Shown one piece after another: positions 8,686-18,511 of a DNA stretch of 64,000 nucleotides (position 1 is the first letter of the stretch; every line of letters begins with the position of its first letter). The stretch spans positions 2,024,501 to 2,088,500 of the forward strand of contig NZ_FMHZ01000002.1 in the NCBI RefSeq assembly GCF_900090315.1. Reading direction: 5' to 3'. The translations under genes and the position numbers were made by a program. The notes under the pieces are model-generated. The model saw only the letters and a program-made list of their open reading frames with translations, was not told the DNA's origin and did no database searches. The stretch comes from Micromonospora citrea. Its GTDB lineage: Bacteria > Actinomycetota > Actinomycetes > Mycobacteriales > Micromonosporaceae.

Positions 8686-8790
8686 CCCAGCGCCCGGACC
8701 GAACCGACGCGCGTCCCACACATCCAGCGACCGAACCGGCACGCGCCCACGCACACCCAGCGGCCGGACCGAACCGGTACGCGACGTCGA
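8686..8790. repeat. Degenerate direct repeats in the 8467-8811 gap
   Basis: Three imperfect copies of a unit containing CCAGCG-n-CCGAACCG-n-ACGCG lie in the 345-base gap between the methyltransferase start and the PLP enzyme stop. The rest of the gap (8467-8685) is GC-rich with a short repeated GGGGCCACGGAC. I see no gene, and only the upstream signals of the methyltransferase. Confidence 0.5.
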
Positions 8791-8811
8791 CCGCCCGCCG
8801 GCGCCGGACGC

Positions 8812-9969
8812 TCAGCGGCTGGCGTCGAGCGCGTTCGCCACGTCGGCGACCAGGTCGACCGGGTCCTCCACGCCGCAGGAGAGCCGGACGAAGCCGGGCG
8901 AGGTGTCGTCGCCCCACTGGGCCCGCCGGTCGGCGGTGGTGTGCAGGCCGCCGAAGGAGGTGGCCGCGCCCACCAACCGGGCCGCGTCGAGGAACCTCGC
9001 CACCCGCTCGGCGTCGCCGAGGTCGAACGCGAGCAGGCCGGGAATCCGGCGCATCTGGGCGGACGCCACCGCGTGGGCCGGGTCGCCCGGCAGCCCGGGC
9101 CAGCGCAGCCCCGTCACGTCGGTGCGCCCCGCGAGCAGCCCGGTCAGCGCCTCGGCGTTGGCGGTCTGCCGGCCCAGCCGCAGATCCAGGGTGGCCAGCG
9201 ACCGGTGCGCGAGCCAGGCGTCGAAGGCGCCGGGCACCGACCCGGTGACGTTGCGCCAGTTGGTCGCCGCGTCCAGCAGCTCGGCCGAGCGGGTGGCAAG
9301 GTAGCCGAGCAGCAGGTCGGAGTGCCCGGTGAGCGCCTTGGTGCCGGAGGCCACCACGACGTCGGCCCCGAGGTCCAGCGGGCGCTGCCCGAGCGGCGTG
9401 GCGGTGGTGTTGTCGACCGCGACCAGGGCGCCGGCGGCGTGCGCGCGGGCGGCCACGTCGGCGATGTCGGCGACGTCCAGGCCGGGGTTGGCCGGTGTCT
9501 CCAGCAGCACCAGGCGTACGCCGTCGAGGGCCGGGCAGGGGCCGGCCGTGGGGGCCAGGACCACCCGGACGCCGAGGCCCTCCAGGGTGTCGGCGGCGAA
9601 CGCCCGGACGGAGTAGTAGCCGTCGGACGGGAGCACCACCGTGTCCCCCGGCCTGAGCACCGTCAGCAGCAGGCCGGTGATCGCCGCCTGCCCGCTGGCG
9701 AAGACCCGGCAGTCGCCCCCCTCCAGCTCCCCGATGGCCGCCTCCAGCAGGCGCCGGGTGGGGTTGTCCGGCCGGCCGTACCCGTCCGGCGCCGCCGCCG
9801 GCCCCGCCCACGGGTCGAGGTGGTACGGCGCGGCGAAGACCGGCCCGGGCAGGAACGGTTGGCCGGGCACCGGGGCGGGCAGACCGGCGCGTACGCAGCG
9901 GGTGCCGTCGGCGAGCCCGGCCGGTCGGTCGGCGGGCCCGTCGCCCGGGCGCTCGTGGGGCTCGGTCAT
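8812..9969 (-). CDS. Cys/Met metabolism PLP-dependent enzyme (cystathionine gamma-lyase-like)
   Basis: 385 residues. Fold-type I PLP enzyme of the trans-sulfuration family: YGRPDNPTRRLLEAAIGELEGG near the N-terminus, FASGQAAI, ETPANPGLDVADI, VAVDNTTATPLGQRPLDLGADVVVASGTKALTGHSD (PLP lysine in SGTK) and the C-terminal VRLSCGVED. The exact reaction (beta- or gamma-elimination, or synthase) cannot be read from sequence. The N-terminal 40 residues are atypical. The gene starts five bases after the gpsA stop, so plsC, gpsA and this gene form one operon. Confidence 0.85.
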   Translation of the reverse strand: MTEPHERPGDGPADRPAGLADGTRCVRAGLPAPVPGQPFLPGPVFAAPYHLDPWAGPAAAPDGYGRPDNPTRRLLEAAIGELEGGDCRVFASGQAAITGLLLTVLRPGDTVVLPSDGYYSVRAFAADTLEGLGVRVVLAPTAGPCPALDGVRLVLLETPANPGLDVADIADVAARAHAAGALVAVDNTTATPLGQRPLDLGADVVVASGTKALTGHSDLLLGYLATRSAELLDAATNWRNVTGSVPGAFDAWLAHRSLATLDLRLGRQTANAEALTGLLAGRTDVTGLRWPGLPGDPAHAVASAQMRRIPGLLAFDLGDAERVARFLDAARLVGAATSFGGLHTTADRRAQWGDDTSPGFVRLSCGVEDPVDLVADVANALDASR

Positions 9970-9974
9970 GTCCC

Positions 9975-10973
9975 TCACTCCGGTTTCGTCGTACGGCTCA
10001 TCAGGGCGTCGACGGCGAGCCGCGGGTCGACGCCCTCGTGGCAGACCAGTTCGACCTGCTCGGTGATCGGCATCTCCACGGCGTGCGCCCGGGCGAGGTC
10101 GCGGATGGCGAGCGCGCTCTTGACCCCCTCGGCGGTCTGCCGGGTGGCGACGCGCGCCTCCTCCAGGGTCGCGCCCCGGCCCAGGTGCTCGCCGAAGGTG
10201 CGGTTGCGCGCCATCGGCGAGGAGCAGGATGCCACCAGGTCCCCCATCCCGGCCAGGCCGGCGAAGGTGAGCGGGTCGGCGCCGAGGGCCACTCCCAGGC
10301 GGGCGGTCTCGGCCAGTCCCCGGGTGACCAGCATGGCGCGGGTGTTGTCGCCGAAGCCCATCGCGACCGCGATGCCGTACGCCAGGGCGATCACGTTCTT
10401 GACCGCCCCGCCCAGCTCGCAGCCGATCACGTCGTCGTTGGTGTACGGCCGGAAGTAGGGCGTGGTGATCGAGCGCTGCACCAGCGTGGCCCGGGCGGAG
10501 TCGGTGCAGGCGACCACGGTGGCGGCCGGCTGCTCGGCGGCGATCTCGGGGGCCAGGTTGGGGCCGGAGACCACCACCACCCGGTCCGCCGCCACCCCGG
10601 TGGTCTCGACGATCACCTCGCTCATCCGCTTGGTGGTGCCGAGCTCGATGCCCTTCATCAGGGAGACCAGGGTGGCGTCCGGGTGCAGGTGCCCGGTCCA
10701 CTCGGCGAGGTTGCCGCGCAGCGTCTGCGACGGCACGGCCAGCACCACCAGTTCGGCCCCGGTGATCGCCTCGACGGCGTCCCCGGTCGCCGTGACCCGG
10801 GACGGCAGCAGCACGTCCGGCAGGTACTCCGGGTTGCGCCGCTCGGCGCGGATCGTGTCGGCGACCGGCTGCCGGCGCGCCCAGACGGTGACGTCCCGGC
10901 CGGCGTCGGCGAGGATCTTGGCGAACGCCGTACCCCACGAGCCGGCCCCGAGGACCGCGACGTGCCCGCTCAC
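9975..10973 (-). CDS. gpsA: Glycerol-3-phosphate dehydrogenase [NAD(P)+]
   Basis: 332 residues. GpsA reduces dihydroxyacetone phosphate to sn-glycerol-3-phosphate for phospholipid synthesis. The N-terminal Rossmann motif [41 protein letters not shown], the catalytic [15 protein letters not shown] and a C-terminal [12 protein letters not shown] loop are all present. The GTG start at 10971-10973 overlaps the plsC stop (GTGA), so it is coupled to the upstream acyltransferase, which uses its product. Confidence 0.95.
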   Translation of the reverse strand: MSGHVAVLGAGSWGTAFAKILADAGRDVTVWARRQPVADTIRAERRNPEYLPDVLLPSRVTATGDAVEAITGAELVVLAVPSQTLRGNLAEWTGHLHPDATLVSLMKGIELGTTKRMSEVIVETTGVAADRVVVVSGPNLAPEIAAEQPAATVVACTDSARATLVQRSITTPYFRPYTNDDVIGCELGGAVKNVIALAYGIAVAMGFGDNTRAMLVTRGLAETARLGVALGADPLTFAGLAGMGDLVASCSSPMARNRTFGEHLGRGATLEEARVATRQTAEGVKSALAIRDLARAHAVEMPITEQVELVCHEGVDPRLAVDALMSRTTKPE

Positions 10974-11704
10974 GCCGCCGCCTCCGGCCGGCGCTCGTCC
11001 CCCGGGCGGGCCGGTCGTTCCCACAACGGCGGCGGGGTACCGCCCCGGATCTCCGCGAGCATGTCACGCAGGCGCAGCATGATGGTGTCGGTCATCTCCT
11101 CGAGAACGGCCTTGGTCGGGGCGGCCCCGGCCCAGCGGCTCAGGTCCACCGGGGGGCCGGCCACCACGGTCACCGGCATCCGGGGGCGCGGATTGAACCG
11201 GGAGTCGCGCGGGTCGAAGATCCGCTCCGGTCCCCACATCACGACCGGCACCACCGGCGCCCCGGTGGCGAGCGCGAGCCGGGCCGCGCCGGTCTTGCCC
11301 TTCATCGGCCACAGCTGCGGCTCGCGGGTGATGGTGCCCTCCGGGTAGATCACCACCGCGCCCCCCTCGGCCAGTGCGGCGACCAGGGCGTCGAGCGACC
11401 GCACGGCGTCGACGGTGCCCCGCTCGACCGGGATCTGCCGGCACCGGTGCAGGATCCAGCCGACCAGCGGGACGCGGAACACGCTGGCCTTGCCCAGGAA
11501 CTGCGGCCAGCGGCCCGAGTCGTAGACGAAGTGCGCCGCGACCAGCGGATCGGCGTGCGAGATGTGGTTCGGCACGATGATCACGCCGCCGTCGCGGCGC
11601 AGGTGCTCCATGCCCCGCCAGGTCCGCCGGGTCCAGAGCAGCATCACCGGCTTGACCAGCACCACGGCGAACCATTGCCAGAATCCCAGCCTCCGCCGTG
11701 TCAC
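10970..11704 (-). CDS. plsC: 1-acyl-sn-glycerol-3-phosphate acyltransferase
   Basis: 244 residues. It has the PlsC/LPLAT motifs: block I NHISHAD (NHxxxxD), block [12 protein letters not shown], block [23 protein letters not shown] and block [10 protein letters not shown] hydrophobic N-terminal segment ([13 protein letters not shown]) probably anchors it to the membrane. GTG start with GAGGAGG five bases upstream. The 4-base overlap with gpsA links glycerol-3-phosphate production to phosphatidate synthesis. Confidence 0.92.
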   Translation of the reverse strand: MTRRRLGFWQWFAVVLVKPVMLLWTRRTWRGMEHLRRDGGVIIVPNHISHADPLVAAHFVYDSGRWPQFLGKASVFRVPLVGWILHRCRQIPVERGTVDAVRSLDALVAALAEGGAVVIYPEGTITREPQLWPMKGKTGAARLALATGAPVVPVVMWGPERIFDPRDSRFNPRPRMPVTVVAGPPVDLSRWAGAAPTKAVLEEMTDTIMLRLRDMLAEIRGGTPPPLWERPARPGDERRPEAAA

Positions 11705-11821
11705 TGTGCCTCCTCGTCCCGCCCCGCCCCGTACCGGATCCGCGCCCGGTCACGCCCCAGCGAAATCATGCCTGCTCGGCCCGGGTCCGGCCAGAGAGGG
11801 TACCGCCGGCCGGCTGGCAGG

Positions 11822-12466
11822 ATGGCGGGTGTGAGTCAGCCGAGGTGGATCGTCGTGGTGCCGGTGAAACCCCTCGCCGCCGCGAAGAGCCGGCTGCGGG
11901 GCGCCCTGCCGGCCGTACCGCACGAGGCGCTGGCGCTGGCCCTGGCCGCCGACACGGTCGCCGCGGTGCGGGCCTGTCCGGCGGTGGCCGGGGTGCTGGT
12001 CGTCACCGACGACCCCCGGGTGGCGGCGGCGGCCCGGCGGGCGGGCGCGACGCCCCTGCCGGACGTCCCGGGCGCCGGGCTGAACGCCGCCCTCCGGCAC
12101 GGCGCGTCGGCCGCCGGCGGCGGCTGGGTGGCCGGGCTCACCGCCGACCTGCCCGCGCTGCGCCCGGCCGAACTGGCGGCGGCGCTGCGGGCGGCGCAGG
12201 CCGGCCCCCCGGGCGTACGCCGGTACGTCGCCGACGCCCCCGGCGACGGCACCGTGCTGCTGGCCGCGCCGCCGGGGGTGCCCCTGGATCCCCGGTTCGG
12301 GGTCGGTTCGGCGGCGGCGCACGCCGCCAGCGGGGCGCTCGCCCTGACCGGTGAGTGGCCGAGCCTGCGCCGCGACGTGGACACGGCCGACGACCTGGCG
12401 GCGGCGGCCCGGCTCGGGCTGGGGCCGGCCACCGCCGCGCTCACCCGCGCCGGCTGCGCCGCCTGA
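11822..12466 (+). CDS. cofC: 2-phospho-L-lactate (phosphoenolpyruvate) guanylyltransferase, F420 synthesis
   Basis: 214 residues. CofC/FbiD attaches GMP to phosphoenolpyruvate or 2-phospholactate in coenzyme F420 synthesis. The nucleotidyltransferase fold is shown by VVVPVKPLAAAKSRLRGAL (the conserved K-S/T-R loop), VLVVTDDPRV, GLTADLPALRP and the C-terminal RRDVDTADDLAAA. The ATG at 11822 is chosen; a GTG nine bases downstream is equally possible. It is divergent from plsC. In M. tuberculosis the orthologue (Rv2983) is also next to ppk1, which supports the call. Confidence 0.9.
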   Translation: MAGVSQPRWIVVVPVKPLAAAKSRLRGALPAVPHEALALALAADTVAAVRACPAVAGVLVVTDDPRVAAAARRAGATPLPDVPGAGLNAALRHGASAAGGGWVAGLTADLPALRPAELAAALRAAQAGPPGVRRYVADAPGDGTVLLAAPPGVPLDPRFGVGSAAAHAASGALALTGEWPSLRRDVDTADDLAAAARLGLGPATAALTRAGCAA

Positions 12467-12507
12467 CGGGCCCACCGCGGCGCGGCACGGCGATGGTACG
12501 GGCGGTG

Positions 12508-12513
12508 TAGCGT
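12508..12513 (+). promoter_or_regulatory. -10 element of a leaderless gene
   Basis: TAGCGT lies exactly 7 bases before the ATG at 12521, the classic actinobacterial leaderless arrangement. It decides the start of the small gene downstream. Confidence 0.6.
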
Positions 12514-12520
12514 GCGGGGC

Positions 12521-12718
12521 ATGCAGGGCACGGTGGCGACCTACGACGCGGCGACCCGCAGCGGGCTGCTGCTCCTCGACGACGGCACCGAGCTGGCCTT
12601 CCCGGCCCGGGCGTTCGACGCCTCCGGCCTGCGGCTGCTCCGTCTCGGCCAGCGGGTACGCGTCGACACCGACGCGGCCGGCGAGGTCGTCCGGGTGACG
12701 CTGCCGACGATGACCTGA
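12521..12718 (+). CDS. Small cold-shock/OB-fold-like protein
   Basis: 65 residues: MQGTVATYDAATRSGLLLLD opens like a cold-shock domain (GTVxxY/F... ), followed by the strand ELAFPARAFD and the GLRLLRLGQRVRVDTD segment that matches the CSD 'L..GQ.V.F' strand. The aromatic RNP residues of true Csp proteins are mostly missing, so nucleic-acid binding is uncertain. It lies between cofC and ppk1 on the same strand. Family assignment is by pattern only. Confidence 0.65.
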   Translation: MQGTVATYDAATRSGLLLLDDGTELAFPARAFDASGLRLLRLGQRVRVDTDAAGEVVRVTLPTMT

Positions 12719-12771
12719 GCGAGTGGTCGAAGTTCATTTTGCGTTAACCGGGATCGGGTGATTATGAGCGG

Positions 12772-15243
12772 GTGAGCACCCCTCGCGAGCCCGCCGACCG
12801 CCCGTCCCACGCCACCGGCCCGACCGCGCCCCGCAACGGCACCCGCCCCCGGGGCGCCGACGGCCGCTTCCGCCCCCAGGCGTCGGCCGAGACCGCCGAC
12901 GACCGCCGCTTCCGCCCCCAGGCGTCGCCCGGGACCGCCGACGACGACCGCCTCGGCCCGCAGGCGTCGCCCGGGGCCGCCGACGACGACCGCCGCTTCC
13001 GCCCCCAGGCGTCGGCCGAGACCGCCGACGACAGCCCCGCCGCCGGCGCGACGACGGTCCCCGACGCGGCGGTCGCCTCCACCGGCCTGGAGGAGGTGCT
13101 GGACCCGGTCGCCGGGCCGGCGGGGGGCGCGTCGCCGGCGCGGGCCGGGTCGGCGGACGACGAGCCGCCGACCGCGGCGCCGCTGCCGGAGGACCGCTTC
13201 CTCAACCGGGAGCTCTCCTGGCTCGACTTCAACGCCCGGGTGCTGGCGCTCGCCGAGGACCCGCGCACCCCGCTGCTGGAACGGGCCAAGTTCCTGGCCA
13301 TCTTCGCCAGCAACCTGGACGAGTTCTACATGGTGCGGGTGGCCGGGCTGAAGCGGCGGCTCCAGGCCGGCCTGCCGGTGCGCGGCGGCGACCGGATGCC
13401 GCTGCGTACCCAGTTGGAGGCGGTCGCCGAGAAGGCCGCCGCGCTGGTCACCCGGCACTCGGCCTGCTTCACCGACGACGTGCTGCCGAGGCTGGCCGCC
13501 GAGGACATCCGCATCCTGCGCTGGGCGGACCTGGACGACCCGGAACGGGAGCGGCTGCGCGCGTACTTCCGGGAGCAGATCTTCCCGGTGCTCACCCCGC
13601 TGGCGGTCGACCCGGCGCACCCGTTCCCGTACATCTCGGGGCGGTCGCTCAACCTGGCCGTGGCGGTACGCGACCCCGACGGCGGCTCCGAGCTCTTCGC
13701 CCGGGTGAAGGTGCCGAACAACGTGCCCCGGTTCGTCCGGGTGCACCGCGACCAGCCGGGTGTGCGGATGCTGCCGGTGGAGGACCTGATCTCCGTGCAC
13801 CTGGGGCAGCTCTTCTCCGGCATGCAGGTGGTCGAGTGCCACCTGTTCCGGGTCACCCGCAACGCCGAGGTGGAGGTCGACGAGGACCGCGACGAGGACC
13901 TGCTCCAGGCCCTGGAGCGGGAGCTGGCCCGGCGCCGCTTCGGCCCGCCCGTACGGCTCGAGGTGGACGCCTCGATCTCGGACCACATGCTGGAGCTGCT
14001 CGTACGCGAGCTGGACATGCACGACCAGGAGGTGCTGCGGGTGCCGAGCCTGCTGGACCTCTCGGCGCTGTGGCAGCTCTACAACGAGGCGGACCGGCCC
14101 GACCTGAAGGACCCGCCGTTCGTGCCGGCCACCCACCCCCGGCTCACCGAGGGCGAGGTGCCCCGCAGCGTCTTCGCCACCCTGCGCGACGGCGACATCC
14201 TGGTGCACCACCCCTACCACTCGTTCGCCACGAGCGTGCAGCGCTTCATCGAGCAGGCCGCCGCCGACCCCGACGTGCTGGCCATCAAGCAGACCCTCTA
14301 CCGCACCAGCGGCGACTCGCCGATCGTCGACGCGCTCGTCGACGCGGCTGCCGCCGGCAAGCAGGTGGTGGTGCTGGTCGAGCTGAAGGCGCGCTTCGAC
14401 GAGGTGGCCAACATCGGCTGGGCGCGCACGCTGGAGCGCGCCGGCTGCCACGTCGTCTACGGCCTGGTGGGCCTCAAGACGCACTGCAAGACCGCCCTCG
14501 TCGTACGCCAGGAGGGCAACCAGATCCGCCGCTACTGCCACATCGGCACCGGCAACTACCACCCGAAGACCGCCCGGCTCTACGAGGACTTCGGCATGCT
14601 CACCGCCGACCCGGAGATCGGCGCCGACCTGACCGACCTGTTCAACGTGCTGACCGGCTACAGCCGGCAGACCGCGTACCGGCGGCTGCTGGTGGCCCCG
14701 CAGGGCATCCGCAGCGGGCTGATCGAACGCATCGAGCGGGAGATCGCGCACGTGCGGCTCGGCGTGCCGGGGCTCGTGCAGATCAAGGTGAACTCGCTGG
14801 TCGACGAGGAGATCACCGATGCCCTCTACCGGGCCTCCCGGGCCGGCGTGCACGTCGACCTGCTGATCCGGGGCATGTGCACGCTGCGGCCCGGGGTGCC
14901 CGGCCTGTCGGAGAACATCCGGGTCCGCTCGATCCTGGGCCGGTTCCTGGAGCACTCCCGGATCTTCCGGTTCGGCAACGACGGCGACGCCGAGTTCTGG
15001 ATGGGCTCGGCCGACCTGATGCACCGCAACCTGGACCGCCGCGTCGAGGCGCTGGTGCGGGTGAGCGACCCGGTCGCCCGGGCCGAACTGGACCACGTCA
15101 TGACGGCCGCGATGAGCCCGGAGGTGGAGGCGTTCGAGCTGGCGGCCGACGGCACGTGGAGCCGGCGTACCGGCACGGTCGAGGAACCGCTGGTGCACCT
15201 GCAGGAACTGCTGCTGCGTCGCGTCGGTGGCACCGCGAGCTGA
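12772..15243 (+). CDS. ppk1: Polyphosphate kinase 1
   Basis: 823 residues. PPK1 reversibly polymerises the gamma-phosphate of ATP into polyphosphate. The N domain starts at about residue 140 ([35 protein letters not shown]). The catalytic core includes [22 protein letters not shown] (phosphorylated His at about 571) and [19 protein letters not shown], then [17 protein letters not shown] and a C-terminal [16 protein letters not shown]. The first 135 residues are a disordered extension with four imperfect RFRPQAS-(A/P)-x-TADD repeats, absent from most PPK1. GTG start; the overlapping ATG hits a stop after two codons. Neighbour mutT1 follows after 24 bases. Confidence 0.95.
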   Translation: MSTPREPADRPSHATGPTAPRNGTRPRGADGRFRPQASAETADDRRFRPQASPGTADDDRLGPQASPGAADDDRRFRPQASAETADDSPAAGATTVPDAAVASTGLEEVLDPVAGPAGGASPARAGSADDEPPTAAPLPEDRFLNRELSWLDFNARVLALAEDPRTPLLERAKFLAIFASNLDEFYMVRVAGLKRRLQAGLPVRGGDRMPLRTQLEAVAEKAAALVTRHSACFTDDVLPRLAAEDIRILRWADLDDPERERLRAYFREQIFPVLTPLAVDPAHPFPYISGRSLNLAVAVRDPDGGSELFARVKVPNNVPRFVRVHRDQPGVRMLPVEDLISVHLGQLFSGMQVVECHLFRVTRNAEVEVDEDRDEDLLQALERELARRRFGPPVRLEVDASISDHMLELLVRELDMHDQEVLRVPSLLDLSALWQLYNEADRPDLKDPPFVPATHPRLTEGEVPRSVFATLRDGDILVHHPYHSFATSVQRFIEQAAADPDVLAIKQTLYRTSGDSPIVDALVDAAAAGKQVVVLVELKARFDEVANIGWARTLERAGCHVVYGLVGLKTHCKTALVVRQEGNQIRRYCHIGTGNYHPKTARLYEDFGMLTADPEIGADLTDLFNVLTGYSRQTAYRRLLVAPQGIRSGLIERIEREIAHVRLGVPGLVQIKVNSLVDEEITDALYRASRAGVHVDLLIRGMCTLRPGVPGLSENIRVRSILGRFLEHSRIFRFGNDGDAEFWMGSADLMHRNLDRRVEALVRVSDPVARAELDHVMTAAMSPEVEAFELAADGTWSRRTGTVEEPLVHLQELLLRRVGGTAS
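12860..13035 (+). repeat. In-frame tandem repeats in the ppk1 N-terminus
   Basis: Four imperfect direct copies of a 45-51 bp unit (core CGCTTCCGCCCCCAGGCGTC) encode an Arg/Asp-rich motif. Copies 1 and 4 are nearly identical, copy 3 has diverged to RLGPQAS. The repeats keep the reading frame, so length variation between strains is expected. Confidence 0.8.
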
Positions 15244-15267
15244 CCGGCGCGCGCATAGGCTGACCAG

Positions 15268-16230
15268 ATGCTGCATGAGCGGGACGGGGCCGGCCCGGGT
15301 CGGGTCTGGGCGGCCGACGTCCCCGACGGGAAACCGCCGATCCGGGCGGCGGGCGGCGTCGTGTGGCGCCCCGACGGCGACCCCGACCCGGCCGGCGCGG
15401 GCGCCCGGCACGCCGGGACACGCGTCTGCCTGGTGCACCGGCCCCGCTACGGCGACTGGTCACTGCCCAAGGGCAAGCTGGAGCCGGGCGAGCACCCCCT
15501 GCTGGCCGCCGTACGCGAGGTGGCCGAGGAGGCCGGCGTCCGGGCGGTGCCGCAGGTGCGGCTGTCCACCGTGCGCTACCGCAGCGAGGGCCGGCCCAAG
15601 GTGGTCGACTACTGGTCGATGCGCGCGGTTGCCGACGGCGGCTTCCAGCCGGACACGGAGGTCGACGAGGTGCGCTGGGTCGGCGTGGACGAGGCCGTCC
15701 GGCTGGTCAGCTACCCGCACGACGCCGAGGTGCTCGCCGGCTTCGCGGCCCTGCCGCCGGTCACCGGGACGGTCGCGCTGGTCCGGCACGCGCACGCCGG
15801 CAGGCGCGCCACCTGGTCCGGCCCCGACACCGGCCGGCCGCTGGACGCCCAGGGCTGGGCGCAGGCCCACGCGCTGGCGCCGCTGGTGGCGGCGGTCCGG
15901 CCGGCGCGGCTGCTGTCGGCCTCGGCCCGCCGGTGCGTGCAGACGCTCGACCCGGCGGCGGCGCTGCTGGACCTGCCGATCGAGGTGGACGGCGACCTGG
16001 ACGAGCCGAGGCCCGGCCAGCAGGCCGACGAGTGCGCGCTGGCCGCCGCCGCCCGCCTGAGCGCGCTGGTGGCCTCGGGCGGGCAGGCGGGGGCGTGCAG
16101 CCAGGGCAAGGTGATTCCGGGCGCCCTGGAGCGACTCACCGGCCGCGCCGACGACTTCACCACCCCGAAGGGCGGCGGCTGGCTGCTCGCCTTCACCGAG
16201 GGCCGGCTGCTCGCCACCGACCGCCTCTGA
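15268..16230 (+). CDS. mutT1: Nudix hydrolase with C-terminal histidine-phosphatase domain (MutT1 type)
   Basis: 320 residues. The Nudix box is complete at 69-91 (GKLEPGE, then REVAEEAGV), within a fold starting IRAAGGVVW. From about 165 a histidine-phosphatase (SixA/PhoE-like) domain begins with VALVRHAHAG, continues LDAQGWAQAHAL and LLSASARRCVQT. This two-domain build is that of mycobacterial MutT1, which hydrolyses 8-oxo-dGTP and diadenosine polyphosphates. The same ppk1-mutT1-hupB order occurs in M. tuberculosis (Rv2984-Rv2986c). ATG start 24 bases after ppk1, so probably cotranscribed. Confidence 0.9.
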   Translation: MLHERDGAGPGRVWAADVPDGKPPIRAAGGVVWRPDGDPDPAGAGARHAGTRVCLVHRPRYGDWSLPKGKLEPGEHPLLAAVREVAEEAGVRAVPQVRLSTVRYRSEGRPKVVDYWSMRAVADGGFQPDTEVDEVRWVGVDEAVRLVSYPHDAEVLAGFAALPPVTGTVALVRHAHAGRRATWSGPDTGRPLDAQGWAQAHALAPLVAAVRPARLLSASARRCVQTLDPAAALLDLPIEVDGDLDEPRPGQQADECALAAAARLSALVASGGQAGACSQGKVIPGALERLTGRADDFTTPKGGGWLLAFTEGRLLATDRL

Positions 16231-16300
16231 CCCGCCCACCGCCGCGACCGTCCGGCCGCCCCCCACCCCGTCCGCCGCCACCCGCGAACCACTCCGACCA

Positions 16301-16404
16301 GCCGGCGTAGCGACACCCGGAGACCGACCGGCCGGGCGGGGCGACACCCGGAAACCGCCCGGCCGGCGTAGCGACACCCGGAGACCGACCGGCCGGGCGA
16401 GGCG
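16301..16404. repeat. Tandem ~30-bp repeats between convergent genes
   Basis: Three to four copies of a 30-31 bp unit containing GCGACACCCGGA-ACCG-CCGGCCG lie between the mutT1 stop and the EEP protein stop. The GCGACACCCGG core recurs at about 16310, 16341 and 16371. No gene is present. Confidence 0.75.
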
Positions 16405-16416
16405 GCAGGCGACCGA

Positions 16417-18333
16417 CTACGGGGCCGGCGGCAGGGTCAGGGTCACCGCGACCGGGAGGTGGTCGCTGGCCGTGCCGCGCGGCGCCACCGCGTCCCGGGC
16501 GGCCAGGCCGGGCGTGACGAGGACGTGGTCGATCTGCTGGCGCGGGTCGTCCGCCGGGCTGGTCGGCAGCGGGCGGGCCGGGGCCAGCGCGTCGACCAGC
16601 CCGGCCCGGGTGAACTCGGCGAACGCCGGGGCGTCCGGCTCGGTGTTCAGGTCACCGGCGACCACCAGCGGGCGGCCGGCCGCGTACCGCAGGGCGAAGT
16701 CGGCGACCGCGCGGGCCTGGACGACCGGCTCCTCGCCCGGCGGCGGTTGCAGGTGGGTGGCGACCACCGCCAGGCGGACGCCCTCTCTGAAGTTCACCGT
16801 GACGCCGAGGGCCTGCGCACCGGTGGGCGCGCCGACCGCCGGCAGCGGCCTGGTCCGGGCCTCGTCCAGGGGCCAGCGGCTCAGCACGGCGTCGCCCCAG
16901 AGCGCGTCGGCGGCGGGGGCGAAGACGTACGGCATCTCCAGCCGCTCCGCCAGCAGGTCGAGCGTGTCGTGGCCGCCGTTGAGCAGCCAGCCCCGGTCCA
17001 CCTCGCCGAGCGCCACGACGTCGGCCCCGGCGACCGCCCGGGCCAGCGCGTCCGGGTCGAAGCGGCCGTCCGTGCCGAATCCCATCCGGACGTTGTACGC
17101 CGCCACCCGCACCGTCTCGGGCGGGCCGTCCCGGTTGCTGGCGACCAGCAGCTCGTCGCTGACGACGGCGGCGAGCAGGGTCAGCAGGGCGGCGCAGGCG
17201 GCGGTGCGTACCGGCGGCAGCGCCGGCGCCGCCCGACCCGACGCGGGCCGGGCGGTCAGCGCCACGGCGGCCACGAGCACCGCCACGGCCACGGGCACCC
17301 CGGCGTTGGGGTGCCCCAGGTCGTACGCGGCGTAGTAGAGCACCGCCGCGACGGCGAAGAGCAGCATCCCGGCGACGACGGCGTACCCGCGCCGCCCCGC
17401 CGCCCGGGCCGGTTCGGCGGCGCCGCCGGTCGCCGGAAGCGGATCGGCCGCGCCGGCGGACGCCAGGCAGCCGCCGAGCCCGGCCGCGGTGAGCAGGATG
17501 GCCGGCAGCAGCAGTTCACCGCGTTCGAGGGCGAAGAGGACGGCCCCGGCGACCAGGGCCGTCGGGGCGAGCCACCGCGTCGCCGCACGGGACGGGGACG
17601 CCAGCGCGGCGAGCAGGAACCCGCCGACGGCGACGGCGACCGGGGCGGGCCCGAGGAGCGGCACCGTGGCGACCCCCACGTCGTCGCCGAGGTGCGGGCG
17701 CAGCAGGCCGAACTGGTAGGACGTCGCCGTGCGGGCGACCGCCGGGGAGAGCGCCACCATGCCGGCGAGCAGCAACGCCGGGCCGGCCAGCAGCCAGCTC
17801 CGTGCGCCGCCCGGCCCGGCCGGTGGCGCGGGACGCGCCTGCCCGGCCAGGAAGAGCCCGGCGACCCCGACGGCGGCCAGCCACGACGCCCAGGCTCCAC
17901 CCAGCGGCGGCTGGTAGGTGTCCAGCGCGGTGTGCACGAGCGCGCCGAGCGCCAGCCCGAGCGCCAGGCCGGGCACCGGCCGGTCGGTGGTGGCGGCGAC
18001 ACCGGCGAGCCAGAGCAGCCCGGCGAGCAGGCCGGCCGTGGCGAGCCAGAGCTGGAGCCGACCGCCGGGCTGGCCGACGACGGCGAGCCGGGCGGCGACG
18101 AGCAGCACGGCGGCGGCGAGCGTCACCGGGCGGGCGCCGACCCAGCGGACCAGCGCGGGGGCGGCCAGCGCGAGCACGAACCAGCCGAGCGCGAACGCCC
18201 CGAGCAGCTCGGCCGGGGTCGAGGCGGCCTGCCCGAAGATGGTGATGACGGCCGGCAGGAAGACGCGCAGCACGTCGACCAGTAGCACGACGCCCAGGGC
18301 GAGGGTGAGGGTGGGAAGGTGGCGGTAGCGCAC
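16417..18333 (-). CDS. Polytopic membrane protein with C-terminal endonuclease/exonuclease/phosphatase domain
   Basis: 638 residues. Roughly the first 370 are hydrophobic with about ten transmembrane helices (first: LTLALGVVLLVDVLRVFLPAV). The last 240 form an EEP (DNase I-like) domain: VRVAAYNVRMGF, VVALGEVDRGW (catalytic Glu), VVATHLQPP, VVAGDLNTEPDAPAF and IDHVLV...SDHLPVAV (catalytic His). All EEP catalytic residues are visible. The fusion to a membrane module suggests action on a lipid or cell-surface phosphodiester. GTG start at 18331-18333; a longer antisense-like extension is ignored. It interrupts the mutT1-hupB adjacency seen in mycobacteria. Confidence 0.82.
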   Translation of the reverse strand: MRYRHLPTLTLALGVVLLVDVLRVFLPAVITIFGQAASTPAELLGAFALGWFVLALAAPALVRWVGARPVTLAAAVLLVAARLAVVGQPGGRLQLWLATAGLLAGLLWLAGVAATTDRPVPGLALGLALGALVHTALDTYQPPLGGAWASWLAAVGVAGLFLAGQARPAPPAGPGGARSWLLAGPALLLAGMVALSPAVARTATSYQFGLLRPHLGDDVGVATVPLLGPAPVAVAVGGFLLAALASPSRAATRWLAPTALVAGAVLFALERGELLLPAILLTAAGLGGCLASAGAADPLPATGGAAEPARAAGRRGYAVVAGMLLFAVAAVLYYAAYDLGHPNAGVPVAVAVLVAAVALTARPASGRAAPALPPVRTAACAALLTLLAAVVSDELLVASNRDGPPETVRVAAYNVRMGFGTDGRFDPDALARAVAGADVVALGEVDRGWLLNGGHDTLDLLAERLEMPYVFAPAADALWGDAVLSRWPLDEARTRPLPAVGAPTGAQALGVTVNFREGVRLAVVATHLQPPPGEEPVVQARAVADFALRYAAGRPLVVAGDLNTEPDAPAFAEFTRAGLVDALAPARPLPTSPADDPRQQIDHVLVTPGLAARDAVAPRGTASDHLPVAVTLTLPPAP

Positions 18334-18467
18334 GGGGCTGCCTTTCGCCGACCGGAAGGGGTGCGGCGATTCTGCGGGCGGCGCGCCGCCACGGTCAACG
18401 CCTGCGGCGAACCTGCCCGCCGGTGCGCTCGCTCCTCCCGGCCGGCCACGACCCCGGGCGGACGCGA

Positions 18468-18500
18468 CGAGGGCGCCCACCCCCCGGGTGGACGCCCTCG
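18468..18500 (-). terminator. Terminator-like hairpin downstream of the HU gene
   Basis: Stem 18468-18481 / 18487-18500 (14 bp, one mismatch), loop of five bases, 12 bases after the HU stop codon in the direction of transcription. Confidence 0.7.
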
Positions 18501-18511
18501 TACCGCCAGGA

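Noticed and set aside
12541..15438. 965-codon minus-strand open frame antisense to ppk1
   Set aside because: It is a shadow produced by high third-position GC; ppk1 on the plus strand has complete family motifs, and the antisense product is low-complexity His/Arg/Val.
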